64,000 nucleotides of DNA from positions 501,001 to 565,000 of the forward strand of contig CM055318.2 in NCBI GenBank assembly GCA_029255685.2, in the 5' to 3' direction. The translations under genes and the position numbers were made by a program. The notes under the pieces were generated by a model. That model ran no database searches. It had not been told where the DNA came from and was given only the letters and a program-made list of their open reading frames with translations. The stretch comes from Silene conica. Taxonomy: Eukaryota > Streptophyta > Magnoliopsida > Caryophyllales > Caryophyllaceae. Below are positions 49,900 through 62,300 of this stretch, one piece after another (the stretch's first letter is position 1; every line of letters begins with the position of its first letter).

Positions 49900-51170
49900 T
49901 TATAATAGCACTTGTGTGAAATAATTTCATTTAATTATTTGTGCTCTTATTTTTCTAAATCATCGGAAATAATGTCAGTATCGGAAAACAAGACATTAAT
50001 CTAAGTTATCAAACACGAATTAACGGGTTTAGGTTGTGGTTTAATGAAGATTTTGTAAGTGGCTCGACACAAATATGAAACAAACTTTTATTAGATTCCG
50101 GTTTGATTTCAACTCTGTAAACATAACTTAAACCCGACATGAAAAACTCATAATATATTTATTGAATTAGTCCTACATTATTTTTACCCGTTTATGTTAT
50201 TTACTCAATACAAGCACGCAAGATTTTATTGGGTCTGGCTAAAGTTGAAGGGTTCGTGACCTTTTTATATATGACACAAATATGAATCTAACGCGGGTCT
50301 ATTTTAGGTTGATTTTTTTTTTACATTAGCACATGTTGAATATCTATCATTTGAATAACATACACGTTTAATTGGAATTGAATTATGTGTCTATCACTCT
50401 TTTGCATTTTTGGGCCAGGTTTGGTACAACGGATTAATTTTAGCATAAACAAATTGTAATGATAAATTATAAATTGAAAACTTTAATCGAAGGCTTGACT
50501 AACTAATTATAGTTAGCTTAAATAATTTAAGTATTTGTTAACTAGCAGATTACATTTAATAAATATAATAAAGTTTCTTAGTTTAAAATATGTTAACCAA
50601 CCTGTTTGGGGTAAGAGCTAAATATGTTATTTACCAAACATGATCTTGGTGGTCCGTCAAACACAACAATGTAGTGCGTTGAACCTTTTCGTAAAAAGAA
50701 TAAAACATGTATTACACTAAAACTTGAGAGGGATGGTCTTTCAATAAATTATTGAGTAACCATTCTTTTGTACCCTTTTATTTGTATTTCGTGACCCTTT
50801 TGTCATTGATCGTACCATAGTAGTTTCATACCTATTTACATAACAATTGTACTCATTTTATCTTTAACCCTGATATGTACCAATTTTACTACTTTTAGTA
50901 CCACTTTTTCTTAAATTTGTACAATAATCTCTCAATAAGTTTATTGAGAGGCGGCTGTATAAGGTTTGCATGGAGAAACTTTTTAAGAAAAAAATCAATC
51001 ATTTATAAATTTGTGCAATTAATTAGGAAACATACATTTACTATAACAATTTAAATATGACACAAAATAGGAATATCATATCTTACCAATTCAATTACAT
51101 GTAAATGTTGTGTCACGATTTTAATCCATATTAGATTATAAATTTCCACTTAAATAAACTTCTTTGGCAA
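49900..51170. other. Intergenic DNA between F-box 1 and CRP4
   Basis: No gene. 50725-51170 is the duplicate of the CRP3 upstream region. Confidence 0.55.
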
Positions 51171-51172
51171 GT

Positions 51173-51180
51173 TATATAAA
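51173..51180 (+). promoter_or_regulatory. TATA box of CRP4
   Basis: TATATAAA, 103 bp before the ATG 51276, in sequence homologous to the CRP3 promoter. Confidence 0.55.
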
Positions 51181-51275
51181 TTATGCAATTACAAATTTTG
51201 AAATATTAAGTCAACAAAAATATATTTTGAAAAACATAAGCTGATTTATGTTGTAATTTTAATCGTTCACTAAAG

Positions 51276-52694
51276 ATGACTCGAACCTCGATCAAATTCG
51301 TTTTATTTCTACTCATCGTCGTTATTTCATCAAGTAAATCTTCGCTTCTTAACATATTTATCTTTTTTTTTTTTTTGTGTTGCTAATAACCAAGATAACT
51401 AAATTTACAATACGATGCAACATTAATACATGTAACCTTTTTTTTTAATGGTCGAGCTTTGTAACTTTTAATGTTTGTTTTTCTAATTTTAATTTAGGAC
51501 AGTTTACTTGTAGAATAAATGACCATTGTACAAGCATTTTAATGCACCGTAACAAAAGAGTTTTGAACATTTTCGGGTCTATGATTAAGGGAGAGAAAAC
51601 ATTTTTATTATTTGCGATTTGAAATTAGTTGTTCTAAGATTCGGGCCACAATTGGGTGTTGTAGTAAGAGTCAATTTCGGATCTCAGATCCGTTTTTCCA
51701 AGTCGAGTCAATCATATCATGTTGATTTCGTCAGGTTTAGGTAGGGAAAATCCAGCAAATACATAAGATAATTTCACAAACCTTCTTTTACATATAATCC
51801 CTGAATCTGAATCATTTGTTTACCTTATTTTTTTCTTTGTGAAATTGTGACGGGTATTTGAATAAAAGGTGTTAAACAAATATTTGGGATAGAGTCCGGG
51901 AGTAGAATGAAAATTAGGGGTGAGCAAGTTTAACTAGGACACGTAAAATGGGGGTCCCGTCGACCGAACCCGGATATTGCTTGGTTACAATTTACCTCGA
52001 TCATTATTATGTGTCCTTAGATTAAATCTATAATACGAGAATAAGAATTAGTTTAAGTGATAAAAACTCTCTTACTCTAACACTGAAGTAGGGGTATGAT
52101 TCTGACCCGCGATATATGTGCGCTGATTTGAATAAAAAATTAAGTCGAAAATATCATCAACGTGCTTAATATATGCTCATTAGTTTTTTTTTAATATGAC
52201 GAGGAGGTTGAATCCTCCCCGGACCCATGTATTCTCGCACCACCACATGGACCATGTAAGCCACCACATTCGGGGCTGCAATGACTAAGTGGTGTCGCCT
52301 CAATTGATAGTCAAACTTGTGACCCCTAAACTCCTACATTTCTGCAAGTTTCAAGGTTTAAGTCAACGCTCTCATTAGTTAATATTTGGACAAAATAGAG
52401 TATCATTCGGACACTTTAAGCCGACCCAAAACCCGCTTCTGATAACCTCTAACGTGTGTATGGCGATTACAGGCGTGACAACGGCCGTACCGGGGGCAAT
52501 GGCGAAAGCTGCTCATAATGATCCAAGTAATTAATAGATAAAAGTGCAGCGATGAACTTGATTGCAAACCGTGGTGTCGTCCTTGTATCGATGGACATTG
52601 CAGCGGCTGTGTACGTAAGTGCAGCGATGAACTTGATTGCAAACCGTGGTGCCGTCCTTGCATCAATGGATATTGCAGTGGATGCCCTTTTTGA
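51276..52694 (+). pseudogene. CRP4: broken cysteine-rich peptide gene with duplicated module 2
   Basis: Exon 1 (51276-51333, 58 nt, signal peptide starting MTRTSIK) and the acceptor at 52472 are intact. Exon 2 starts with the family's S-V-T-T segment but has no module 1, and reaches TAA about 52530, giving a ~40-residue Cys-free product. Downstream, in another frame (52542-52694), are two tandem copies of module 2, each C-x5-C-x3-C-x2-C-x4-C-x2-C. They are a 75-bp repeat starting at Cys codons 52545 and 52620, ending CPF-stop. The two frames differ by one base and the acceptors I tried do not join them. Either a pseudogene or a gene with an unrecognised splice form. The two module copies differ only by a few, mostly silent, changes, so that duplication is recent. 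Confidence 0.75.
52176..52380 (-). mobile_element. SINE in CRP4 intron, with target-site duplication
   Basis: Body 52186-52370 on the minus strand, poly-T at its left end, flanked by CTCATTAGTT at 52176-52185 and 52371-52380. The core 'ccacatggaccatgtaagcc' is shared with the other copies. Confidence 0.85.
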
Positions 52695-52699
52695 TACTA

Positions 52700-53740
52700 T
52701 ACATCTTTCGCTTTACTGCATTTCAACTAAGCATTTCAACGAGTGTAAATTTGCACGTGTTTTAAGCTAGTTGATCACTATGAACGCGAAGACAATCAAT
52801 AATATTCGTTTCAGTTGGATTTTGGATTTTTTGGGCCTTAAATCTTAATATATACTCGTATTTGGTTTGATGATATAAAGGAGTCATGTTTGTTATTCAT
52901 CCATCTCTTACAATTGATAAGCCGATATTACGGAGTAACAGTTTTCAAACACGGTTTTTTAGAAAGTATTTTAACGATACACATTAATAAAAAGTGCATA
53001 AAAGGAAAAACTCTGAAATGAACTCATAAGAAATTGAAAATACAATTATTATTAGGAAATATGACCATTACACAAATACGATTATACATCCAGATGTAAA
53101 TGTGGAACGTACATCCAATAGAAATTTAATTGAACTTATATGCATTTTTTTTGAAATTTTAAAAATTTTGATCAACATTTTAATTTTCTAGGTGTTAAAA
53201 TCAAAATCTTATTGAACTTTTCTTTATTATTTTTGAGTTTCAATATAATATTTTGAGTTAAATGTTTTTTTTTATAAATACGCTTAGATTTTTTGCAATA
53301 AAACTCGTAAAATATATATATAAGATCAAATTATTTCAGATAATGCTTCAAATCTTTAATACTAAATATATATATAACTGTTATATAATTCACTAATTGA
53401 CTAATTAAATTTTGTCAGGACTATTTGGCTTACAATATAGTCCATTTATTTAGGCCATATTCACGTACCAACCCCGCTTAAACTCAACTTAAACCTAACC
53501 TGGGTGATCCAATTTGACACCTCTACATTTCAAAACCAACCATATCATTCGAGTCGGATTATTTCAAATCTCAATCCAACTAAAAGATTATCCATTTTAA
53601 CCCGAATTAAATCGAGTCGAGTCGGGTCAATCATCTAACTGAGCCATTATTCCAAAACAGCAGTCTCAGTTTGTTGCACCCGATTCTTACAATTGCAGAT
53701 TCACAGATCCCAATGGCCGCGATTTGGGGGCGTAAATATT
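52700..53740. other. Intergenic DNA between CRP4 and F-box 2
   Basis: Contains the third copy of the 7150-7470 dispersed repeat (about 53070-53330: 'acgattatacatccagatgt' to 'aaactcgtaaaatatata'). No gene. Confidence 0.6.
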
Positions 53741-53749
53741 TTAAGGTTT

Positions 53750-53823
53750 TAATTTCAATTTTTTGACCTTTCTTCACATTTACCGTCCGGTAAAAATCTC
53801 CTTAACTTTGATTCAACTTTCAG
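53750..53823 (+). promoter_or_regulatory. Probable 5' untranslated exon of F-box 2
   Basis: It ends in a strong donor CAG|GTAAAT (53824), with a TTTCTCAG acceptor at 54123, 7 nt before the start codon. The leader intron would be 53824-54123. Conserved, with damage, upstream of F-box 1. Confidence 0.5.
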
Positions 53824-54130
53824 GTAAATTTCAGTACAATTATTATATGTTGATTTCTGTTTGAGATTATGCTTTAATCTAATCCCTAAGCAATCATGTT
53901 TATTTTATTTCCCGATAATTTGTTTACCTTTTATACTTTTGTTACCGATTGTTGAGTAACGTGTCTGTTTCGATTTCGAGTTACATTGATCAATTTTACG
54001 CTGCTACCTTGATCGTGTAAGATACATCGCGACGGACGCTTTCTTTTGGACTGAAATCGTGTGAACTGAATTTTAGTGAATTACAGGACGAAGTATAATT
54101 AATTGATAGTTCCGCTTTCTCAGGCTTAGA

Positions 54131-56076
54131 ATGAGCCAAACCCATACATCGAAGAGAGGAAAGAACGTTGATGTACGTTCAGATTTGATCACTGAGTTGC
54201 CTAGAAATGTAATCGATATTATAGTGGAGCAGTTACCCCTTTGCGATGCTGCAAAAATGTCTGTTCTCTCGCGCAATTGGCTTGAAATTTGGAGGTCGAA
54301 GCAGAAACTGGTATTGGATGCTCCATTTTTCAAGCGGGTTCTGAAGGATAAAATACGTGACACCCGTGAATTTTCCCGTATTTTGAGCAAAATTCTGTTT
54401 CATCATTCGGGTTACCTTCTGAGGTTTCACTTGGACATACCGTGTCTCAAATCCTGTCCGGATATAGATCAATGGATATGCTACTTGTCGAGAACTGGTG
54501 TTTCGGACATTTGCATTCAAAATGAGTACAAGAGGCCTATTAAGTTGAGCAGTCACATTTTCTCTTGTGGCAACCTTGAAAAACTGAAGCTTCGCTCGTT
54601 TTTGATTAATCATCCTTATAATTGTGGGGGTTTTAGAAAGTTGACTCGTCTTGAGCTTGATAAAACCACCCTTACGGAAAAAGCATTCAAATATCTTATT
54701 CATGGTTGTCCATTTCTGCAAGAATTAAGGTTAACGAACTTCATTGGTATGGAGCATGTTACTATTGATGCTCCTAATCTTAGTCGCTTGATCGTGGATG
54801 GCACGTTTATATCACTTGACGTGACAAACGCTGATAAATTGCTGTCAGCAGTTTTGGGTTTACAGAAATGTGTGGATATCTGTCATAAGGCCAGTTTACG
54901 TGCTCTGATCCAGTCTCTAGCAAATTCATCTACGCTGCAAAAACTTGTTTTCAGAGGTCACTTTGTCAAGGTGAGGTTGTGGGTGGTGCCTTAATGCAAT
55001 TTGCAGAACGGTTCATTCTGAACCATCCTCTGCAATCTGCATACATCACCCCCCACCCCTCCCATCGTCATTTGCAGAACCCTTTAAGCACTGGCGTAAT
55101 GCTGTTGTACCTAATTTTTTAATGCAGGTATTATGTAAGGAGTCGTTGCTGCCTTCAACTTTTGAGTATCTGAGAAAGCTTGATTTATTATTCATCCATT
55201 TGAATGACGTGGATGATTTTCGTTCTATTATAAGCATCATCCAAGCCTGCCCTGTCGCTGAAAGGCTCAACATCTCGGTAAGCATCTCCCTTATGCGATG
55301 CAATTATGTGCCAGTGACTGAATGTTAATAAGGTTCAAGATTCACCTTGGCGATGTTAACTAAGTTAATTGGTATAATCATCAGGCCCGTTGTACCAAAT
55401 CACTGAAACCACCTTTTTTTTGATGACGAGGGGTTTAATCCCCGGGCCCATGCATTCCCGCACCACCACATGGACCATGTAAGCGACCCCTCGGGGACTG
55501 CAGTGACCTCTCAACTTCTGCATTTCTGCAAGCTTTAAGGTTTAACTCAGTTACCACTGGACTAACGTCACTTGGTTTTGAAACCACCTTTAATTTGTAT
55601 GGTTAGCTCGGAAACAAACCCGGGCATAATTAATGTGATGTAATTACTTCTCTTGCTAATGATGTATGCGCGTTTCTTAGGTCAGTACGAGCAAACAGAA
55701 GACGTCCCATGTGTTAAACTACAATCCGAGCATTGTTCTGCACCGTCTCTGTTACGCAGATGTTGACATTTGTAGAGGCTCTAATATCGAACTGAGATTG
55801 ATTGAATTCTTGCTCGAATGCTCCCCTATCTTGAAAAGGGTATCACTTACTACATCCACTGGGAACATCAAGACTATTTTTACCCCGAAGATGACAAATC
55901 AGTTGTTTCATTATCGTAGAGCGTCACAGAATTTGAAAGTCGACTGGCCTGACTCCACCGCTCCTGATCATTCTGATAGCAGCGATTCTATGTATACTGA
56001 TGATTCTGTGGATTCTTATGACTCTGAGGATTCATCCTCTGGTAGTTCCGAGACAGATAGTTCCACCTCATATTGA
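54131..56076 (+). CDS. F-box 2: F-box/LRR/FBD protein
   Basis: Exons 54131-54970, 55128-55277 and 55681-56076, all phase 0, give 461 aa. The F-box covers about 19-57 (DLITELPRNVIDIIVEQLPL...SVLSRNW). LRR-type segments follow (LEKLKLRSF, LTRLELDKT, LQELRLTNF, LQKLVFRGHF) to about 330. The FBD-type C-terminus has the motif LRLIEFLLECSPILKRV near 370-386 and ends in a long Ser/Asp-rich acidic tail. Exon 2 is 150 nt, as in F-box 1, and introns fall at identical codons. The predicted role is substrate recognition for an SCF ubiquitin ligase; substrate unknown. Intron 2 holds a SINE with a clear target duplication. The gene ends about 250 bp before a satellite array, so its chromatin setting may be unusual. 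Confidence 0.9.
55404..55590 (-). mobile_element. Full-length SINE in F-box 2 intron 2
   Basis: Body 55416-55578, minus strand. The head has A-box-like 'gttagtccagtggtaact' and the tail is a T-run on the + strand. A perfect 12-bp duplication TGAAACCACCTT lies at 55404-55415 and 55579-55590. It lacks the B-box interval seen in the 5290 copy ('gggttcgatt'), having 'ggtcactgcagtcc' instead. Confidence 0.9.
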
Positions 56077-56329
56077 CCGTTGAAGAATCTGAGATTGCCG
56101 TCTATCTTCCTCAATTGTCTTACCTGCTCCTTTTGGTTTAAACAGGGCGACTGTCATAAATTGCGGTCCTTACTGAAAAAAATTATTAGTATTCAGTTAA
56201 TACAATGTGATTTACATTAATACTTGTGTAATAAAATTTTCTCCGATATTTCTAAGCCACGGGCGGTGTTATGGGTTAAGACTTATGAGTTATGACTTAT
56301 GAGATATAAATGGCGATATAAAAATTTAT

Positions 56330-59300
56330 TCCTATGGAATAGAATTAGCATACTCACAAGCATTCAGGAAAAAAAAAAGTTCGTATTTGACAATGACAAA
56401 AAATTGTTGATTTTGAAGCTTATTATCAGCGTTTTTCAATACGACAGGGTTCCGGAAAAAAATTCACGAAATTTGCACCATAGTACCTTTAAACCATATA
56501 AATATGACTCAATGTGCTAAAATTGGTAAACAGTTTAAAATACACACATTTAGAGGTCCTAAAATTATTTTATAGAACGTGTTTCAAATAGACAAAATAA
56601 GTTATATACTTTAATATATGTTGTCTTAAGAAAAATCAGATCATCCAGTATTTATTATAGGATAGAATGAGCCTACAGAGAAGTATTCAGGAAAAAAAAG
56701 TACGGATTCGAAAATGACAAAAAATTATCGATTTTAAATATTATTTATTATCCACGTTTTTCGGGCCGAAAAAGTCCCGGAATAAATGTTCAAGAAATTT
56801 GCACCATAGAACCTTTAAACAATATAAATATGACTCAATGTGTTAAAATTGGTAAACGGTTTAAAATACACATTTAGAGGCCCTAAAATTATTTTATAGG
56901 ACGTGTTTGAAATAGACAAAATAACTTTTATACTTTAGTATATGTCGTTGTCTTAAGAAAAATCAGATCACCAGTATCTATTATAGGAGAATGAGCCTAC
57001 TGACAAGCATTTACGAAAAAAAAAAGTTCGTATTCGAAAATGACAAAAAAATTGTCGATTCTGAAGGTTATTATCCACGTTTTTCAGGCCGGAAAGGTCC
57101 CGAGATAAATTTCACGAAATGTGCACCATAGTACTTTTAAACCATATAAATATGATTCAATGTGCTAAAATTGGTAAACAGTTTAAAATACACACATTTA
57201 GAGGCCCTAAAATTATTTTATAGAACGTGTTTCAAATAGACAAAATAAGTTATATACTTTAATATATGTTGTCTTAAGAAAAATCAGATCATCCAGTATT
57301 TATTATAGGATAGAATGAGCCTACAGACAAAGATTCAGGAAAAAAAAAGTTAGGATTCGAAAATGACAAAAAAATGTCGTTTTTGAAGGTTATTATCCGC
57401 GTTTTTCAGGGGGACAGGGTCCCGGAAAAAAAATTCCCGAAATTTCCACCATAGTACCTTTAAACCATATAAATATGACTCAATGTGTTAAAATTGGTAA
57501 ACAGTTTAAAATACACACATTTAGAGGCCCTAAAATTATTTTATAGGACGTGTTTGGAATAGAAAAAATAAGTTATATACTTTAATATATGTTGTCTTAA
57601 GAAAAATCAGATCATCCAATATTTATTATAGGATAAAATAAGCCTACAGACAAGTATTCAGGAAAAAAAAGTACGGATTCGAAAATGACAAAAAATTGTC
57701 GATTTTGAAGATTATTATCCACGTTTTTCGGGCCGAAAGAGTCCCGGGATAAAAGTTCACGAAATTTGCACCATAGTACCTTTAAACAATATAAATATGA
57801 CTCAATGTGTTAAAATTGGTAAACGGTTTAAAATAGACACATTTAGAGGCCCTAAAATTATTTTATACGACGTGTTTGAAATAGACAAAATAAGTTTTAT
57901 ACTTTAGCATATTTTGTCTTAAGAAAAATCAGATCATCCAGTATTTATTATAGAATAGAATGAGCCTACTGACAAGCATTCAGGAAAAAAAAAATTCGAA
58001 TTCGAAAATGACAGAAAAATGTCCATTCTGAAGGTTATTTATCCACGTTTTTCAGGCCGAAAGGGTCCCGGGATAAAAGTTCACGAAATTTGCACCATAG
58101 TACCTTTAAACAATATAAATATGACTCAATGTGTTAAAATTGGTGAACGGTTTAAAATATACACATTTAGAGGCCCTTAAATTATTTTATACGACGTGTT
58201 TGAAATAGACAAAATTTTTTTTATACTTTAGCATATGTTCTCTTAATAAAAATCAGATCATCCAGTATTTATTATAGGATAGAATGAGGCTAAAGACAAA
58301 CATTCAGGAAAAAAAAAGTTCGGATTCGAAAATGACAAAAAAATTTCGATTTTGAAAGTTATTATCCACGTTTTTCAGGCCGATGGTCCCGGGAAAGAAA
58401 GTCACGAAATTCGCACCATATTACCTATAAACCATATATATATGACTCAATGTGTTAAAATTGGTAAACGGTTTAAAATGCACACAATTAGAGGCCCTAA
58501 AATTATTTTATAGGACGTGTTTGAAATAGACAAAAAAAGTTTTATACTTTAGCATATGTTCTCTTAATAAAAATCAGATCATCCAGTATTTATTATAGGA
58601 TAGAATGAGGCTACAGACAAACATTTAGGAAAAAAAAAGTTCGGATTCGAAAATGACAATAAATTGTCGATTTTTAAGGTTATTATCCACGATTTTCAGG
58701 CCGATGGTCCCGGGAAAAAAAGTCACGAAATTCGCACCATAGTACCTTTAAACCATATAAATTTGACTTAATGTGTTAAAATTGGTAAACGGTTTAAAAT
58801 AGACACATTTAGAGGCCCTAAAATTATTTTATAGGACGTGTTTGAAATAGACAAAATAAGTTTTATACTTTAGTATATGTTCTCTTAAGAAAAATCAGAT
58901 CATCCAGTCTTTATTATAGGATAGAATGAGGCTACAGACAAACATTCAGGAAAAAAAAGTTCGGATTCGAAAATGACAAAAAATTGTCGATTTTGAAGGT
59001 TATTATCCACGTTTTTCAGGACGAAAGGGTCCCTGCATAAAAGTTCACGAAATTTGCACCATAGTACCTTTAAACAATATAAATATGACTCAATGTGTTA
59101 AAATTGGTAAACGCTTTAAAATAGACACATTTAGAGGTTCTAAAATTATTTTATACGACGTATTTGAAATAGACAAAATAAGTTTTATATTTTAGTATTT
59201 GTTGTCTTAAGTAAAATCAGATCATATAGTATTTATTATAGGATAGTATAATTCTACAAACAAAAATTCAGGAAAAAAAAAAGTTCGGATTCGAAAATGA

Positions 59301-62300
59301 CAAAAAATTGTCGATTTTGAAAGTTATTATTCACGTTTTTCAGCCCGACATGGTCCCGGAAAAAAATTCACGAAATTCGCACCATAATATCTTTAAACCA
59401 TATAAATATGACTCATATGTGTTAAAATTGGTAAACGGTTTAAAATAGACACATTTAGAGGCTCTAAAATTATTTTATAGGACGTGTTTGAAATAGACAA
59501 AATAAGTTTTATACTTTAATATATGTTCTTTTAAGAAAAATCAGATCATCCAGTATTTATTATACGATAGAATGAGGCTACAGACAAACATTCAGGATAA
59601 AAAAAGTTCGGATTCGAAAATGACAAAAAATTGTTGATTTTGAAGGTTATTGTCCACGTTGTTCTGGCCGATGGTCTCGGGAAAAAAAGTCACGAAATTC
59701 GCACCATAGTACCTTTAAACCATATAAATATGACTCAATGTGTTAAAATTGGTAACGGTTTAAAATGCACACATTTAGAGGCTCTAAAATTATTTTATAG
59801 GACGTGTTTGAAATAGACAAAATAAGTTATATACATTAATATATGTTGTCTTAAGAAAAATCAGATCATTCAGTATTTATTATAGGATAGAATGAGCCTA
59901 CAGACAACTATTCAGGAAAAATAAAGTTCGGATTCGAGAATTTAAAAAAATTATCGATTTTGAAGGTTATTATCAACATTTTTCAGGACGAAAGGGTCTC
60001 GGGATAAAAGTTCACGAAATTTGCACCATAGTACCTTTAAACAATATAAATATGACTCAATGTGTTAAAATTGGTAAACGGTTTAAAATAGACACATTTA
60101 GAGGCCATAAAATTATTTTATAGGACGTGTTTGAAATAGACAAAATAAGTTTTATACTTTAGTATATGTTCTCTTAAGAAAAATCAGATCATCCAGTCTT
60201 TATTATAGGATAGAATGAGGCTACAGACAAACATTCAGGAAAAAAAAGTTCGGATTCGAAAATGACAAAAAATTGTCGATTTTGAAGGTTATTATCCACG
60301 TTTTTCAGGCCGACATGGTCACGGAAAAAAATTCACGAATTCACACCATAATACCTTTAAACCATATAAATATGACTCTATGTGCTAAAATTGGTAAACG
60401 GTTTAAAATACACACATTTAGAGGCCCTAAAATTATTTTATAACGTGTTAGAAATAGACAAAATAAGTTATATACTTTAATATATGTTGTCTTAAGAAAA
60501 ATCAGATCATCCAGTATTTATTATAAGATAGAATGAGCCTACACACAAGTATATCGGAAAAAAAAAGTTCGGATTCGAAAATGACAAAAAATTGTCGATT
60601 TTGAAAGTTATAATCCACGTTTTTCAGGCCGATGGTCCCGGGAAAAAAAGTCACGAAATTCGCACAATAGTACCTTTAAACCATAGAAATATGACTCAAT
60701 TTGTTAAAATTGGTAAACGGTTTAAAATGCACACATTTAGAGTCCCTAAAATTAGGTTATAGGACGTGTTTGAAATAGACAAAATAAGTTATATACTTTA
60801 ATATATGTTGTCTTAAGAAAATTCAGATCATTCAGTATTTATTATAGGATAGAATGAGCCTACAGACAACTATTCAGGAAAAATAAAGTTCGGATTCGAG
60901 AATGACAAAAAATTGTCGATTTTGAAGGTTAATATCAACGTTTTTCAGGACGAAAGGGTCCCGGGATAAAATTTCACGAAACTTGCACCATAGTACCTTT
61001 AAACAATATAAATATGACTCAATGTGTTAAAATTGGTAAACGGTTTAAAATAGACACATTTAGAGGCTCTAAAATTATTTTATACGACGTGTTTGAAATA
61101 GACAAAATAAGTTTTATACTATAGTATATGTTGTCTTAAGAAAAATCAGATCATACAATATTTATTATAGGATAGTATGATTCTACAAACAAAAATTCAG
61201 GAGAAAAAAAGTTCGGATTCGGAAATGACAAAAAATTGTCGATTTTGAAGGTTATTATCCACGTTTTTCAGGCCGACATGGTCCCGGAAAAAATTCACGA
61301 AATTTGCACCACAGTACCTTTAAACCATATAAATATGACTATGTCCTAAAATTGTTAAACGGTTTAAAATACACACATTTAGAGGCCTTAAAATTATTTT
61401 ATAGGACGTGTTTGAAATAGACAAAATAAGTTATATACTTTAATTTATGTTGTCTTAAGAAAAATCAGATCATCCAATATTTATTATTGGATAGAATCAG
61501 ACTACAGACAACTATTCAGGAAAAATAAAGTTCGGATTCGAAAATGACAAAACATTGTCGATGTTGAAGGTTATTATCTACGTTTTTCAGGACGAAAGGG
61601 TCCCGGGATAAAAGTTCACGAGATTTGCACCATAGTGCCTTTAAACAATATAAATATGACTCAATGTATTAAAATTGGTGAGCGGTTAAAAATAGACACA
61701 TTTAGAGGCCCTAAAATTATTTTATAGGACGTGTTTGAAATAGACAAAATAAGTTTTATACTTTAGAATATGTTCTCTTAAGAAAAATCAGATCATCCAG
61801 TATTTATTATAGGATAGAATGAGCCTACAGACAAACATTCAGGAAAAAAAAAGTTCGGATTCGAAAATGACAAAAAATTGTCGATTTTGAAATTATTATC
61901 CACGTTTTTCAGGCCGATGGTCCCGGGAAAAAAAGTCACGAAATTCGCACAATAGTACCTTTAAACCATAGAAATATGACTCAATGTGTTAAAATTGGTA
62001 AACGGTTTAAAATGCACACATTTAGAGTCCCTAAAATTAGGTTATAGGACGTGTTTGAAATAGACAAAATAAGTTATATACTTTAATATATGTTGTCTTA
62101 AGAAAATTCAGATCATTCAGTATTTATTATAGGATAGAATGAGCCTACAGACAACTATTCAGGAAAAATAAAGTTCGGATTCGAGAATGACAAAAAATTG
62201 TCGATTTTGAAGGTTAATATCAACGTTTTTCAGGACGAAAGGGTCCCGGGATAAAAGTTCACGAAATTTGCACCATAGTACCTTTAAACAATATAAATAT

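Noticed and set aside
54073-54721. Minus-strand open frames over F-box 2 exon 1
   Set aside because: Antisense shadows of a well-supported coding exon.
56299-56520. Open frames in the satellite (56299, 59631, 63746)
   Set aside because: They are the same stretch of different ~322-bp monomers, interrupted in most copies and without any family similarity.
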